Part shown: one piece after another, positions 10,601 to 19,826 of the stretch | Numbering within the stretch: the stretch's first letter is position 1 | Layout: each line of letters opens with the position of its first letter | Assembly (NCBI RefSeq): GCF_035046505.1 | Contig: NC_089822.1 | Coordinates: 268,967,024 to 269,031,023, forward strand | Direction: 5' to 3' | Length of the DNA stretch: 64,000 nucleotides | Source of the DNA: Tiliqua scincoides | Taxonomy: Eukaryota > Chordata > Lepidosauria > Squamata > Scincidae | Made by a program: the position numbers and the translations under genes | The notes under the pieces: model-generated | What the model was told of the DNA's origin: nothing | Databases searched by the model: none | The model's input: the letters and a program-made list of their open reading frames with translations, nothing else

Positions 10601-12978
10601 ATGCTTTCCACATGCGCTGCCTCCGACGTATTCTCGGCATCACCTGGCAGGACAAAGTTCCAAACAACACAGTCCTGGAACGTGCTGGAATCCCTAGCAT
10701 GTATGCACTGCTGAAACAGAGACGCCTGCATTGGCTCGGTCATGTCGTGAGAATGGATGATGGCCGGATCCCAAAGGATCTCCCTGTATGCAACAGGGAT
10801 CAAACGTGTACGTCTGTGGACTGGGCAGAAATGGGTTTAAAAAATCAATGTAAGGAGAGGAAGCCTTGGAGCATTGCTGACCTTCCCCATGAAGGACAGT
10901 GTTTTTTTAAATCCTTTCTCCCTGTGGGAAATATAGGAATCCCTCCCAGTCTGGTTAGTGACCCTGAGGTTGCCTCTTGTCTTGGTAACTCTGCAGTGGG
11001 GAGGTGGGATAGCCCAAAGGAGACTGCTGAAGCAGGCAAGAGTATCAGAGATTCTGCCACTTCCATCTCTGAGTGCTGAGCTCACTAGCAGTGGCATAGC
11101 TGGAAACACTAAGGGCGCAATCTCCAGCACTGGCATAGCTGTGCCAGTGGGGCATGTGCTGCACCCTGCAGTTGGGGGGCAGTTGTGGAGGCCTCCTCAA
11201 GGTAGCCCAATGTTTGTTCCCTTACCTTGGAGTTGCATTGCTCTTGTGTCAGTGTTGGAAAGTGGGTTAGGATTGTGGCCTAAATTTTGCAGCTGCCTGA
11301 GTGCTTTGCACCCCCCTAGCTATGCTGGGGGTAGGAGGATCTGACCTAGTACAATGATGGAGGAGAACTCTTGATATTTTCCCAGAAACCCTGAAGGAGT
11401 TCACTGGGCAGTCCCAGAACTGCTACTTATTGCCTTGGAGCATTTTCTCAGGAACACCATAGAGTTCCTTTCTCTGCAGGTTTTCATCTCTCAAGGATGC
11501 TGCGGGTGTGGAATGTCTGCCTGTGAAATTGCAGCACCCATCCTGCAAGCCAGCCAAGGACGCCAATCTTAACACTGGCACTTCCAATTTCCACAGAGAC
11601 CCCAGTGGTGAAGGTGACACACAGGGTAATCCATGAGGGCTTGGAGACCCTCCTTTGCCAGGTCCACAGCTTCTACCCCAAGGATATCAATGCTACCTGG
11701 AGGAAGAAGGGAAAGGTCAGACAGGGGGACACATTCCGCCGGGTTATCAGCCCCAATGTGGATGGTACTTACTATACCTGGCTCAGCATTGAGATCAACC
11801 CCAAGGAGAGGAGCCGCTACCGGTGCCATGTGGAACATGATGGACTGCAGGAGCCTTTGGACTTGCCCATGGAGCAGTCTGGTGAGAGACTGTGTGTGTG
11901 TGTATGGGGAGGGGTGCCTCAGGGGTCTTTGTGGGGAGGGGGCTGGAGTGTTGGGCAGATTCCAGGAGGTGAATTTTCACCCAAGGAGACGCTCAAAGAA
12001 AAAACATATCAGCAACTCCCAGTGTGTGTTTTGGGGTGCAAAACTGCTGTGTTGAAAGCTTGCAACACCCAAGGGGTGTTGGGGTGCAACACCCCTGTGT
12101 TGAAGGCTGGAAGAAGGATGTGGCTGCTAGAAAGAAGGGTGGGCGGAGGGACCCTGGAAACTAGAGGGGCCCTGGGTTGCTAGAGGCAGAACCTGGGAGC
12201 TTCTGCTTTCATTGCTATAGTTGGCAGCCTTCAGTCTCTGGAGACTCCGGTATCGCGCTCTGAAATGTGGTTCTGGAACAGCGTCTAGTGTGGCTGAAAA
12301 GGCCAATCCGGGAGTGACAATCCCTTCCACACCGGGAGCAAGTGCAGTCTGTCCCTGGTCTGTCTCCCTGGCTGTGGGCCTTCCTTCTTTGCCTCTTTGG
12401 CTCAGTCTTTCGAGACTGAAGGTTGCCAAAAAAAACCCCCAAAACTGATTGGTTTGGTAACCTGTACTGTTCTATAGTCAAATAAATAAACGGGGAGGGG
12501 GGGCACCATGAGATACCAGACTGGGTGACACCAGCCCTAGTAATTCAGGGGCATTATGTCACTGAGTCAGGGATGGATCCAGTGTTTATGTTTGGGGAGA
12601 GGCATGAGAACTCTTAACTCCAGAGCCCAAGTCAACCAGGTGACTAGACCTGGGCTCCCACCTGGACTTGAAGCCAGATTAATTAATTTTGTTGTATTGG
12701 GGGGAAGGGGTATAAAAAAATTATGCATCTCGGGTGTCAAATGATCTAGCTACATCAGTGCACATATCTCCAGTTAGAAGGTCGCAGGATCTTTGCCCGG
12801 CACTCTGGAGAGGCCCTGCTACTCTGAGTAAATGTATATTTGTTCCATTGCACCCTCAGTGTCTGTTCGGCTCATTGCTGTGGGAATCAGGCCACGCAAA
12901 GCCAGGTGTAGAGGAAGTGATGCCCGCAGAAAACTACCCTCTTTCTGCTGGGAGATTTTTCATGGCACCACATCATGA
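4554..12978 (+). CDS. MHC class I heavy chain, divergent (gene A), with TM exon cut by a duplication
   Basis: Exons: signal 4554-4626, alpha1 7246-7527, alpha2 9052-9327, alpha3 11597-11881, then a truncated TM exon from 12860. All junctions are phase 1 with AG acceptors and GT donors, and the first four exons are open. A class I heavy chain would pair with beta2-microglobulin and display a ligand. Tyr at the position of human Y7 is present, but Y59 is Leu, position 84 is His rather than Arg/Tyr, and Y159 is Phe, so the closed-end peptide contacts are altered and a non-classical role is likely. Its own TM exon is only 29 bp before the junction with the next duplicated block. Reading on gives a stop at 12976-12978 and a short tail without a complete membrane helix. 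Alternatively it could splice to the intact TM exon at 18789. Confidence 0.75.
4645..4668 (+). repeat. (AC)n microsatellite in intron 1
   Basis: About twelve AC units just after the exon 1 donor, abutting a small inverted-repeat element. Confidence 0.95.
4668..4815. mobile_element. Short inverted-repeat DNA element (MITE), CAGTGGCGTAGC ends
   Basis: Starts cagtggcgtagct and ends agctacgccact, a terminal inverted repeat common in hAT-type MITEs. Relatives lie at 11089-11326 and 22935-23141. Confidence 0.75.
5762..6060 (+). repeat. Old L2-type LINE fragment
   Basis: Translates loosely to the VLTFK-type C-terminal motif of the L2 ORF (compare the better copy near 27655-27700), heavily mutated. 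Confidence 0.45.
6061..7245. other. Rest of gene A intron 1, nothing firm
   Basis: No exon seen. The part from about 6100 to 6592 has an LTR-like look (a 'gaataaaaggcagag' TATA-like stretch, ending gcaaca) but no target duplication was found, so it is not called. Confidence 0.4.
7246..7527 (+). CDS. Gene A exon 2, alpha1 domain
   Basis: 282 bp, open. Acceptor tctctcttttccag, donor gtgagt. Contains SEPSQGLPQF, YMDDQLMGVYDS, VPWVKKIEKEDPQLW and HYNQS, the class I alpha1 plan with the conserved N-glycosylation sequon NQS at its end. The residue equivalent to Y59 is Leu and position 84 is His. Confidence 0.9.
7808..8114. mobile_element. Non-autonomous DNA transposon (hAT-like), AT-rich core
   Basis: Begins cagggtgactggatgtc and ends gacgcctggtctaccctt, imperfect inverted termini of the CAGGGTGACC type. 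Interior AT-rich without ORF. Lies in gene A intron 2. Confidence 0.55.
8177..8560 (+). mobile_element. hAT-type element fragment
   Basis: Starts with caggggtgtcaaacatgagg, a hAT/Charlie-type terminus. The other end was not found, so the right boundary is approximate. Confidence 0.45.
9052..9327 (+). CDS. Gene A exon 3, alpha2 domain
   Basis: 276 bp, open. Both disulfide cysteines are present (MVGCELRED and EEECITWLQKYL). YSYDGRDYISFD, TKRMWEAD and WLQKYL match the family; T143, W147, W167 and Y171 equivalents are kept, while Y159 is Phe. Acceptor ctcctttccag, donor gtgagg. Confidence 0.9.
9585..10783 (+). mobile_element. RTE-like LINE, reverse transcriptase, both ends missing
   Basis: Inserted in gene A intron 3, same strand. 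Carries RT motifs NNYRGISLLSVVGRLFARV, QCGFRANRSTTDMVFSLRQL, FIDLTKAFD, VKQGCVLAPTLFGIFF and the catalytic LFADDAA (near 10183-10203), then SEWT-like CSESWTLHS and LRRILGITWQDK. A frameshift near 9870 and a TGA just before VKQGC (9988-9990) break it. The 3' end stops at 10783, before the family terminus, so the tail was lost after insertion; that is unusual, since LINEs normally lose the 5' end. Confidence 0.9.
11089..11326. mobile_element. Nested MITEs
   Basis: The outer element has CAGTGGCATAGC and AGCTATGCTG ends (as at 4668-4815). Inside it, 11111-11283 is a second element bounded by aagggcgcaa and ttaggattgtggcc, the AGGGCGCAATCCTAAC family. Confidence 0.6.
11597..11881 (+). CDS. Gene A exon 4, alpha3 (Ig C1) domain
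   Basis: 285 bp, open. LLCQVHSFYPKDINATWRKK and YRCHVEHDGLQEPLDLP show the C1-set cysteines, the FYP turn and the CHVEH motif that contacts beta2-microglobulin. INAT is an N-glycosylation sequon. Acceptor ttccacag, donor gtgaga. Confidence 0.9.
12221..12427. mobile_element. RTE-like LINE tails in opposite orientations
   Basis: 12221-12406 is a minus-strand copy of the last ~190 bp of the LINE (C-terminal zinc-knuckle region, terminus facing left). 12407-12427 is a plus-strand tip (tctttcgagactgaaggttgcc). The paralogous site near 18354 holds one simple plus-strand copy, so this one has been rearranged. Confidence 0.75.
12407..12888 (+). repeat. Duplicated block X1 (LINE tip, intron, start of TM exon)
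   Basis: Near-identical to 18331-18817: the same LINE tip, the same 'gattggtttggtaacctg' flank and the same TM exon start. Similarity ends abruptly at 12888 inside the TM exon. Confidence 0.85.
12860..12888 (+). pseudogene. Truncated class I TM exon of gene A
   Basis: After acceptor caccctcag the frame gives VSVRLIAVGI and then leaves the exon. The intact paralogue (18789-18866) continues for a full hydrophobic helix. The sequence after 12888 matches the upstream flank of a class I promoter (23246 onward), so a duplication or deletion junction cuts the exon. The open frame continues to a stop at 12976-12978. Confidence 0.8.
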
Positions 12979-13090
12979 TGGGGGGATCCCCAGGAACAGC
13001 CCCAGCAGCAGCGGGCAGCCCTCCCCTCGCCGCCCCTCCCCATTAGGAGGAGTGAGTCGGGGGGGGGAAGCCTCTGCTCAGCCGGGACCA

Positions 13091-13185
13091 AACTTTCTTT
13101 CTTCGGGTTACGTGTCCAGCTGCCCGGCCCTTTCGAGGTCTGCCCAGCAACCGGTGACGCAACAGGCGCACCCGCTCCTCATTGG
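13091..13185 (+). promoter_or_regulatory. Orphan class I promoter: ISRE-like, X1/X2 and Y boxes
   Basis: AACTTTCTTTCTTC (13091-13104, ISRE-like), an X box CCCAGCAACCGGTGACGCAA (13143-13162; X1 joined to a CRE-like TGACGCAA X2), and Y box ATTGG (13181-13185). The same three elements stand before gene B and gene D. Confidence 0.75.
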
Positions 13186-13274
13186 CGGAGCGCTTCTCGT
13201 CGGACTCGCCTTCACAGCTCAGCCCAGCCTGGACGGGGAGGGAGGCTGGTGGTTGCGATCCGGCGCCAGGAGGG

Positions 13275-13344
13275 ATGGGGCTGGCAGGCTGGCGCGCCTG
13301 GCTCCTTGGGGCGGCTGCCCTCCTGCTGCTGGGGGGCTGCTCCG
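13275..13344 (+). pseudogene. Orphan class I exon 1 (signal peptide)
   Basis: Codes for MGLAGWRAWLLGAAALLLLG then GCS, phase 1 end, good gtgagt donor. No alpha1, alpha2 or alpha3 exon follows before the orphan TM exon at 18789, so the gene appears collapsed. The exon itself is intact. Confidence 0.8.
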
Positions 13345-14810
13345 GTGAGTGAGTCCCTACAGGGGAGGGAGGCAGGAGGGCGGGTGGGCAGCCAGTGGAG
13401 TCCCTGGGTAGGAGGGAGGGGCGCTGTGCCCACCCCACAGCCTGGTGGTAAAGGGGGGATTCAGAGGTCCCACCCGGAGCAGAGCCTCAGCCCGCTGCAC
13501 GTCCTTCTTCCGCGACCTGCAGGTATGGAAGTGCTCCGGGGCAGAGCCCTTTCCCTCCCTCCTTCGCCCAGCGCAGCTCCTGCAGGCAGAGCAGGGACCC
13601 CTTGGCGTCCTGGTCCTTGTCCGAGTTGGTTGTGACTCCAGGCCGGGTCTTCCTTTCCTGCTGCTCCATCCCGGCCCGTCTCACCCCCCAGCTCCCCCCC
13701 CCACTCAAGGCGACCCCCACTTGCCAGGCTGCAGGCCAAGGAGGGGGCTGAGGTTGGCTCCTCTCGCCCACTGTGACTGTCTGTGGGGGGCACTGGTGTT
13801 CCAGTAAGTTTCCTCAGGCGCCTGGCTACTCACCACTGCAAAAGGGAAGAGGTGGGGCCGCTTTGCACCAGGGTTTTGCCCCCTCCAGGAATGCCAGTGC
13901 TGGGGGGCAGTGCCACTGTTAGGAAGGAAGGGGGTCTGGGTCACAGGTCCCCCCACTGCAACTGGTACGTCTCTCAAGCGTGTCTTTGCAGGTTCAGCCT
14001 CTTTCCCTCTGAATCCGTTTCCCGCAGACTCCTCTGCACAGCGCCTGGCACACCCTTCTGTGCACCTGAAACAGACTTAGTGACAGACAGAACCAAGGCT
14101 CCTCCTGGGAAATCCCCAGACCCCCTTCCTCTTTGCACCCGAGAGCCCCACAGTCCGTCACCCCCTGATGGCCTTGAACATCCCCCAGGCTGGTCTCTCC
14201 TGTGTTAGGGAGTTAATTTTGTTCTGCTTGCTCTGGGGCCAGCCCAAGCCTTCCTGTTGCCTGAGGCTGCCCCCCTTGCCCACTGGCGTGCCTGCTTCTA
14301 CCCCTTCCGCTTGCCAGTGTTCTGGCTCAGCAGCCCCCTCCCCTCCCCTCCACAGGAGTTCTTTCTCTTCTCTGTCTCCTTCCTTTTCCAGTCCAGGGAG
14401 TGGAAGGAGAAGGACAGCAGTGGAGGCAGGTGGGCAGACAAAGGTGGGGGCCCCACTGAGCTGCTGCCTGAGACGATGGCTTCAGTGGGCCTCACAGATG
14501 GGCCTGCCCTGCTTGTTGTTTCCTCTCCAGACCAGCCTGCAAACTTTCCCTTGACATGTGGTGTGCTTTTTTGCTCTTCCTCACAGCCTCCCCCGCTGGG
14601 CACTGCCAGTTCCTGGTGCCGTTTTGGCCAAGTTGTCTCTGTGACTGTCCAGCCAGACCACACATTTCTCACCAGCCTGCCTGTTCTGCTTCTCAGTCCC
14701 ACTTCCCCATTTGGTTCAGCTCCTTCTTCTCCAGGAAAAGTGGTACCATAGCAGGGTGATCAGGACAAGCTGCCTGGCCCCATCTTGTCCATTGCAGCCT
14801 CATTCAGAGG

Positions 14811-15361
14811 CAGCGCATGTGGAAAGCGTTCAGCTTCTTCTTTTGTGTGCGAAGAGTCCATCACTCGCTGCAGTACAGAAGTGTACTCAGGACGCAAGCT
14901 CTGTAGACCTAGATCTTGGTATGTTCAGCTTCTTGTTGGACCAGACTCTCTTTGCGAGTCTGGAAAACGTGGTGGCTGTTTTGACGATGTGTCTGTTTAG
15001 CTTGGTATCGAGAGAAAGAGTGTAGGATATTGTTGAGCCAAGGCACACAAAGACATGGACAACCTCCAGTTCGTGCACAGAGATTGTAATGCAGGGAGGT
15101 GAGTCCACATCCTGAACCATGACCTGTGTTTTCTTCAGACTGATTGTCAGTCCAAAGTCTTGGCAGGCCTTGCTAAAACTGTTCATGAGCTGCTGGAGAT
15201 CTTTGGCAGAGTGGGTAGTGACAGCTGCATCGTCGGCAAAGAAGAAGTCACGCAGACATTTCAGCTGGACTTTGGACTTTGCTCTCAGTCTGGAGAGGTT
15301 GAAAAGCTTTCCGTCTGATCTGGTCCGGAGATAGAGGCTTCAGCAGGACAGCGAAGAAAAT
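14811..15361 (-). mobile_element. Inverted 5' segment of a twin-primed RTE-like LINE
   Basis: The minus strand reads the RT middle: SDGKLF-type, LRDFFFADDA (catalytic FADD kept), LTISLKKTQVMVQDVDSPPC, down to the 'ctgaacgctttccacatgcgctgcctc' point at 14808. This is directly upstream, in LINE order, of the plus-strand segment that follows. Confidence 0.85.
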
Positions 15362-15375
15362 CCTAAGCAGCCCAT

Positions 15376-15932
15376 CCACATGTGCTGCCTCCGACGCATC
15401 CTCGGCATCACCTGGCAGGACAAAGTTCCAAACAACACAGTCCAGGAATGTGCTTAAATCCCTAGCATGTATGCACTGCTGAAACAGAGACGCCTGCGTT
15501 GGCTCAGTCATGTCGTGAGAATGGATGATGGGTGGATCCCAAAGGATCTCCTCTATGGAGACCTTGTGCAAGGAAAGCGCCCTACAGGTAGACCACAGCT
15601 GCGGTACAAGGAGATCTGCAAGAGGGATCTGAAGGCCTTAGGAGTGGTCCTCAACAGATGGGAAACCCTGGCCTCTGAGCGTTCCGCTTGGAGGCAGGCT
15701 GTGCAGCATGACCTCTTCCAGTTTGAAGAGACACTTGGCCAACAGTCTGAGGCCAAGAGGCAAAGAAGGAAGGCCCATAGCCAGGGAGACAGACCAGGGA
15801 CAGACTGCACTTGCTCCCGGTGTGGAAGGGATTGTCACTCCCGGATTGGCCTTTTCAGCCACACTAGACGCTGTGCCAGAACCACCTTTCAGAGCGCGAT
15901 ACTAGAGTCTCTCGAGACTGAAGGTTGCCAAC
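15376..15932 (+). mobile_element. 3' segment of the twin-primed RTE-like LINE
   Basis: Plus-strand copy from 'cacatgtgctgcctccgacg' to the family terminus gaaggttgccaac. It repeats about 15 bp (catgcgctgcctc) with the inverted segment, the overlap expected of twin priming. C-terminal ORF: YALLKQRRLRWLSHVVRMDD to SHTRRC, then open past the terminus. Confidence 0.85.
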
Positions 15933-16420
15933 TACTAGGACTGTAGTACCTTTTATACTGCTCTAAAGGTATAGCACCCTCTTAGAAACTGGGCTCAGCA
16001 ACCTTAGGTGTAACTGGGTTTCCAGATCTTGTTTTGCAGCCTCTTTTCCTGCCTAGTAACCTTATGTGCTAAAATACTGTATATATTTTGTTAAATGTTC
16101 ACATCAACAAATAGCTTGAATTCTACTCCAAAAAAAGTTCAATTATTTGACTTATATAAATCATGTGAGCCTGCAGATGAGAGTGAACGTTGCATAATTT
16201 ACTAGTCAAAGAGACATTGAGGGTGCCCCCCCGTTTTCCCCTCCCGCCCCCAACTTGGTGATGTCTCACTAACCATTGCCTTACCATCCCAGTAATGTGG
16301 GCTAGAAACATGAATTGGTTTCCAGAGCTTTACACCCGCACCCAAATTCTCTGTTTGTAGTTCAGCTCCTAGAAACCACACAGTTTAGCCAGCACCCTTT
16401 TCTGATTGGCTGGGTAGATG
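15933..16420. other. Nothing recognised
   Basis: AT-rich spacer with no exon or known repeat seen. Confidence 0.4.
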
Positions 16421-16809
16421 GGACTTGTTAGCCTGGGAAGGCAGCTCATCTGAGAGAAGGAAAACTCTGATCCCAAACCTCCACTGCCTTGTGGCTACAT
16501 CCAGTTACGGAAAAGGCTTCAGGAGTCAACCTCGAGGCAAAATCCAGAGCCGGGGTCCCTGAGGCTGTTCATGGCTGAACACAGTCACGTTCTGGCAACT
16601 CCTGCGACGCTGCTGGAACCAACCATATTGGCCTCTACCTTTCCATTGGACCATTCCAGCAATGTGGAGAGGGGGGATTTGCTGCATGGGTAACAGCCTA
16701 TCCTCCATACCTACTTTACCCAGGCTTTGTGCACTGGAGAGGACACTCTGTTCCAGAACCACCATTCAGAGCGCAATACCAGAGTCTTCCGAGACTGAAG
16801 GATGCCAAC
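16421..16809 (+). mobile_element. Non-autonomous retroposon sharing the LINE 3' end (copy 1, 5'-truncated)
   Basis: Same family as 30408-30860 (minus) and 31632-32096 (plus): 'gggtagatgggact', 'cttcaggagtcaac', 'ccaatatgg'-type body. The last ~60 bp (ttccagaaccaccattcag to gatgccaac) match the RTE-like LINE terminus. No coding capacity. Confidence 0.7.
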
Positions 16810-17010
16810 ACGGATATTGAAAGAGTTGTGCGCATTGCACTGATTGTCTCCCAGCCTGGAACAATTTGATTCTGACATCTGATTCAAAACGTTAGCAGGT
16901 TCCCAGTGTCCTGAGAAGTTCAAAGAGCCCACTTTCAGACGGTGTATTAATGTGGCTCTCTTCAGTGTGAGTTCCCAGCAGCAATTCAGGGTCAGAAATC
17001 TTGCATTGAT

Positions 17011-17377
17011 CAGGGTTTCTCAACAAACACTGAGACCGCTGAAAACAAACGTTGAGAAACTGTACCACTTTGCATGGGCCTACTATTGGAAGCACCACCA
17101 GAAGTAAATGGCAATGATACCTTTGCTAGTTATTTGCAGATTTGGAGACTAGATGCAACGTGACAAACATCAGTGAGAAGCTCAAGGTGGATGGCAGGAC
17201 AGTTTTAAGGATGTGTGAAGCACACATTGGAGCTCAACTGAGCCTCCTGTTGCTTGCCGTGTGGCATTCCAAGTCTCGCTGCTAAGCGGCAAAGGTCTGG
17301 GGGTTCCGCGCGTACCATTGGACACCATCTCAAGTATCACGAGTGGCATGAATAGTACCTTTGGTTGAGAAACACTG
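17011..17377. mobile_element. hAT-like element, CAGGGTTTCTCAAC ends
   Basis: Left end cagggtttctcaac and right end ggttgagaaacactg form an inverted repeat. A related element is at 19827-20477. Confidence 0.55.
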
Positions 17378-17967
17378 GTATGGATAAGTGTATTCTGAAC
17401 TGATTTGTTCATGTTGTACTCACAAAACCTTGTACAGCATTTGCTTGTATAAAGCAGTTACTTGCAGTGGCTTGGGGCACATGGAGGGCGGTGCCAAAGT
17501 ATGGCTGGGGTGTGGGTGGAGCCAGTCTCCTCTGGGACCCCTTAAATCAGTTGGTGAAATCATTTGCAAATAGAAGTACGGGGGGGCAGCCCATCCAAGG
17601 CAGCAGCTTGGCAGGGGGGTGCCCACCTCTTTCTGCCTACTTCCTTTTCATTAGCAAAGGAAGACACAACAAAAATTTGTCTGCCCACTCTCCCCCTCCT
17701 CCTTCTCCATCCATTGCAAGAGGAAGAGGAGGGTAGAACTGATCTGTGACAGACAGGAGAGTTCTCTCCTCCATGTCCCTTTCTGCTCTGCCCCTTCCCT
17801 TCTTCCGTATTCTGGGGACAGCAAACCACCTCAGAAGCCCCCATTTTTCAGCGGGGGAACATTGAGGTTCAGAGTCCTACAGTCTGTCTCTGGATCACGC
17901 ATGTACATGTGTCTGGGATGGCAGCCTGTTTGTTATTGCCCTGATCAGCCACCATTAGTAAGGGCAG

Positions 17968-18354
17968 AGGATCTCCTCTATGGAGAACACATGCAAGGAA
18001 AGCGCCCTACAAGTAGACCACAGCTGCGATACAAGGACATCTGCAAGAGGGATCTGAAGGCCTTAGGAGTGGACCTCAACAGGTGGGAAACCCTGGCCTC
18101 TGAGCGGCCCGCTTGGAGGCAGGCTGTGCAGCATGGCCTTTCCCAGTTTGAAGAGACACTTTGCCAACAGTCTGAGGCTAAGAGGCGAAGAAGGAAGGCC
18201 CATAGCCAGGGAGACAGACCAGGGACAGACTGCACTTGCTCCCGGTGTGGAAGGGATTGTCACTCCCGGATCGGCCTTTTCAGCCACACTAGACGCTGTG
18301 CCAGAACCACCTTTCAGAGCGCGATACCAGAGTCTTTCGAGACTGAAGGTTGCC
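17968..18354 (+). mobile_element. RTE-like LINE, 3' end
   Basis: Last 387 bp of the element, from 'ggatctcctctatgg' to ggttgcc. It codes for GKRPTSRPQLRYKD, the zinc-knuckle-like motif and SFETEGC, then runs into a C/A-rich tail. It stands at the same site as the LINE tip in block X1, so the insertion predates that duplication. Confidence 0.85.
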
Positions 18355-18866
18355 CCCCCCCCAAAAAAACTGATTGGTTTGGTAACCTGTACTGTTCTAT
18401 AGTCAAATAAATAAATGGGGGGGGGGGGAGGCGGCTGCACCATGAGTTACCAGACTGGGTGACACCAACCCTAGTGATGCAGGGGCATTATGTGAGTCAG
18501 AGATGGATCCAGTGTTTATGTTGGGGGGGGGGGGGTTGAGCACTCTTAACTCCAGAGCCCAGGTCAACCAGGTGACTAGATCTGGGCTTCCACCTGGACT
18601 TGAAGCCAGATTAATTAATTTTGTTGTATTGGGGGGGGGGTGTAAAAAAATTATGCATCTCGGGTGTCAAATGATCTAGCTACATCAGTGCACATATCTC
18701 CAGTAGAAGGTCTCAGAATCTTTGCCCGAGACTCTGCAGAGGCCCTGCTACTCTGAGTAAATATATATTTGTTCCATTGCACCCTCAGTGTCTGTTTGGC
18801 TCATTGCTGTGGGAGTCATCTTGGTTGTCCTTGTGGTTGGAGTGATCTGCTGCGTCCGCTACATCA
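18331..18866 (+). repeat. Duplicated block X2 (intact counterpart of X1)
   Basis: Matches 12407-12888 and then continues through the whole TM exon, which shows what X1 lost. Confidence 0.8.
18789..18866 (+). CDS. Class I transmembrane exon (orphan, or used by gene A)
   Basis: 78 bp, phase 1 in and out. Codes VSVWLIAVGVILVVLVVGVI then CCVRYI, a helix followed by Cys and Arg at the membrane face. Acceptor caccctcag, donor gtaagt. It is 6.9 kb past gene A alpha3, with an orphan promoter and exon 1 between, so it more likely belongs to the collapsed gene that starts at 13275. Confidence 0.75.
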
Positions 18867-19826
18867 GTAAGTGAATCCCTGGATGCATTTGCTGGACCAC
18901 ACATGTGTGCATCATTGGATGATAGATTTCAGATTCTGGGCCCCTTGGGACAGGGAACTGCCTTCTCAGCCTGAGTCATGCTCCATGAACACAGATGGCT
19001 TTGAGAACGAGGAGGAGGATGTGCTGGTGGCGCAGGTTCCCTGGTTGCCCACTGTCACAGACTTGACCATGTAGCCCAGTAGAGCTACTTGAACTTGCAG
19101 CTACGCAGCAAGCAGGAATTCTGGGGGGGGGGGGGGGAGGGAACACAGAGACTACACTCAAGATCATGGCAAGTTTGATTTACCGTCACAGCATCTCATC
19201 CAGTGGGAGGCAAGGAGAGCAGGAATGTGGTTGAAAGCCTGCTTGCTCTGGAGGATCCCAGCAGTGAGAGAGGCTTTAAAAAGGACATACCGTAATTCAG
19301 AGACTCAGGTGAGTCTCTGTCAGCATGGGGGCTTTTGTGGCTGGGTCTTGTGGCCAGGGAGAGGTGCTGCAGATCCTTACACGGAAACCAGGGTGGCTCC
19401 AGGGTGGGGGTGGCAAAGCCTGACCTCCCGGAGCCCCAGAACTAGGTGTGAGCTCAAGTGGGTGCTCCAATTGTGGCAACTTTTTTCCTGGAAGGGGCAG
19501 CACTTGGAGGCCCCCTTTCAGGTGGATTCCAGGTTGATATGAAGGGTGGGTATGGCGTGTCAAAGTGGGGAAATGGAAGTCTTCTTGCAGCCCTTCCAGC
19601 TATACCCACAATGCATTTGGAGGAACCATTCAAGTGACTTATCTGCCAGACTGCCTCTTCCCATACATTCCGGCCCACCCTCTTAGGTCATCCAAGGGGG
19701 TTCTCCTTCAAGTGTAGCCTCTGATCCAGGTTAGGGGGCAGGTGGCACAACAGTGATGCCATATCTATAGAACTCTCTTCCAGGAAGCTAAACCTTCCCT
19801 GAAAAACTTTTGAGTGAGGCATAAAA

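Larger units (their letters stand above)
12889..14810 (+). repeat. Duplicated block Y1 (class I promoter, exon 1, part of intron 1)
   Basis: Closely similar (by eye mid-90s percent) to 23246-25107 over its whole length, starting at 'ggccacgcaaagccagg' and ending at 'ttgtccattgcagcctc'. A third, shorter relative is at 60188-60800. Confidence 0.85.

Noticed and set aside
18871-19074. A 67-codon frame right after the TM exon ending in an acidic stretch
   Set aside because: Homologous sequence in genes B and C does not keep the frame, so it looks like intron.
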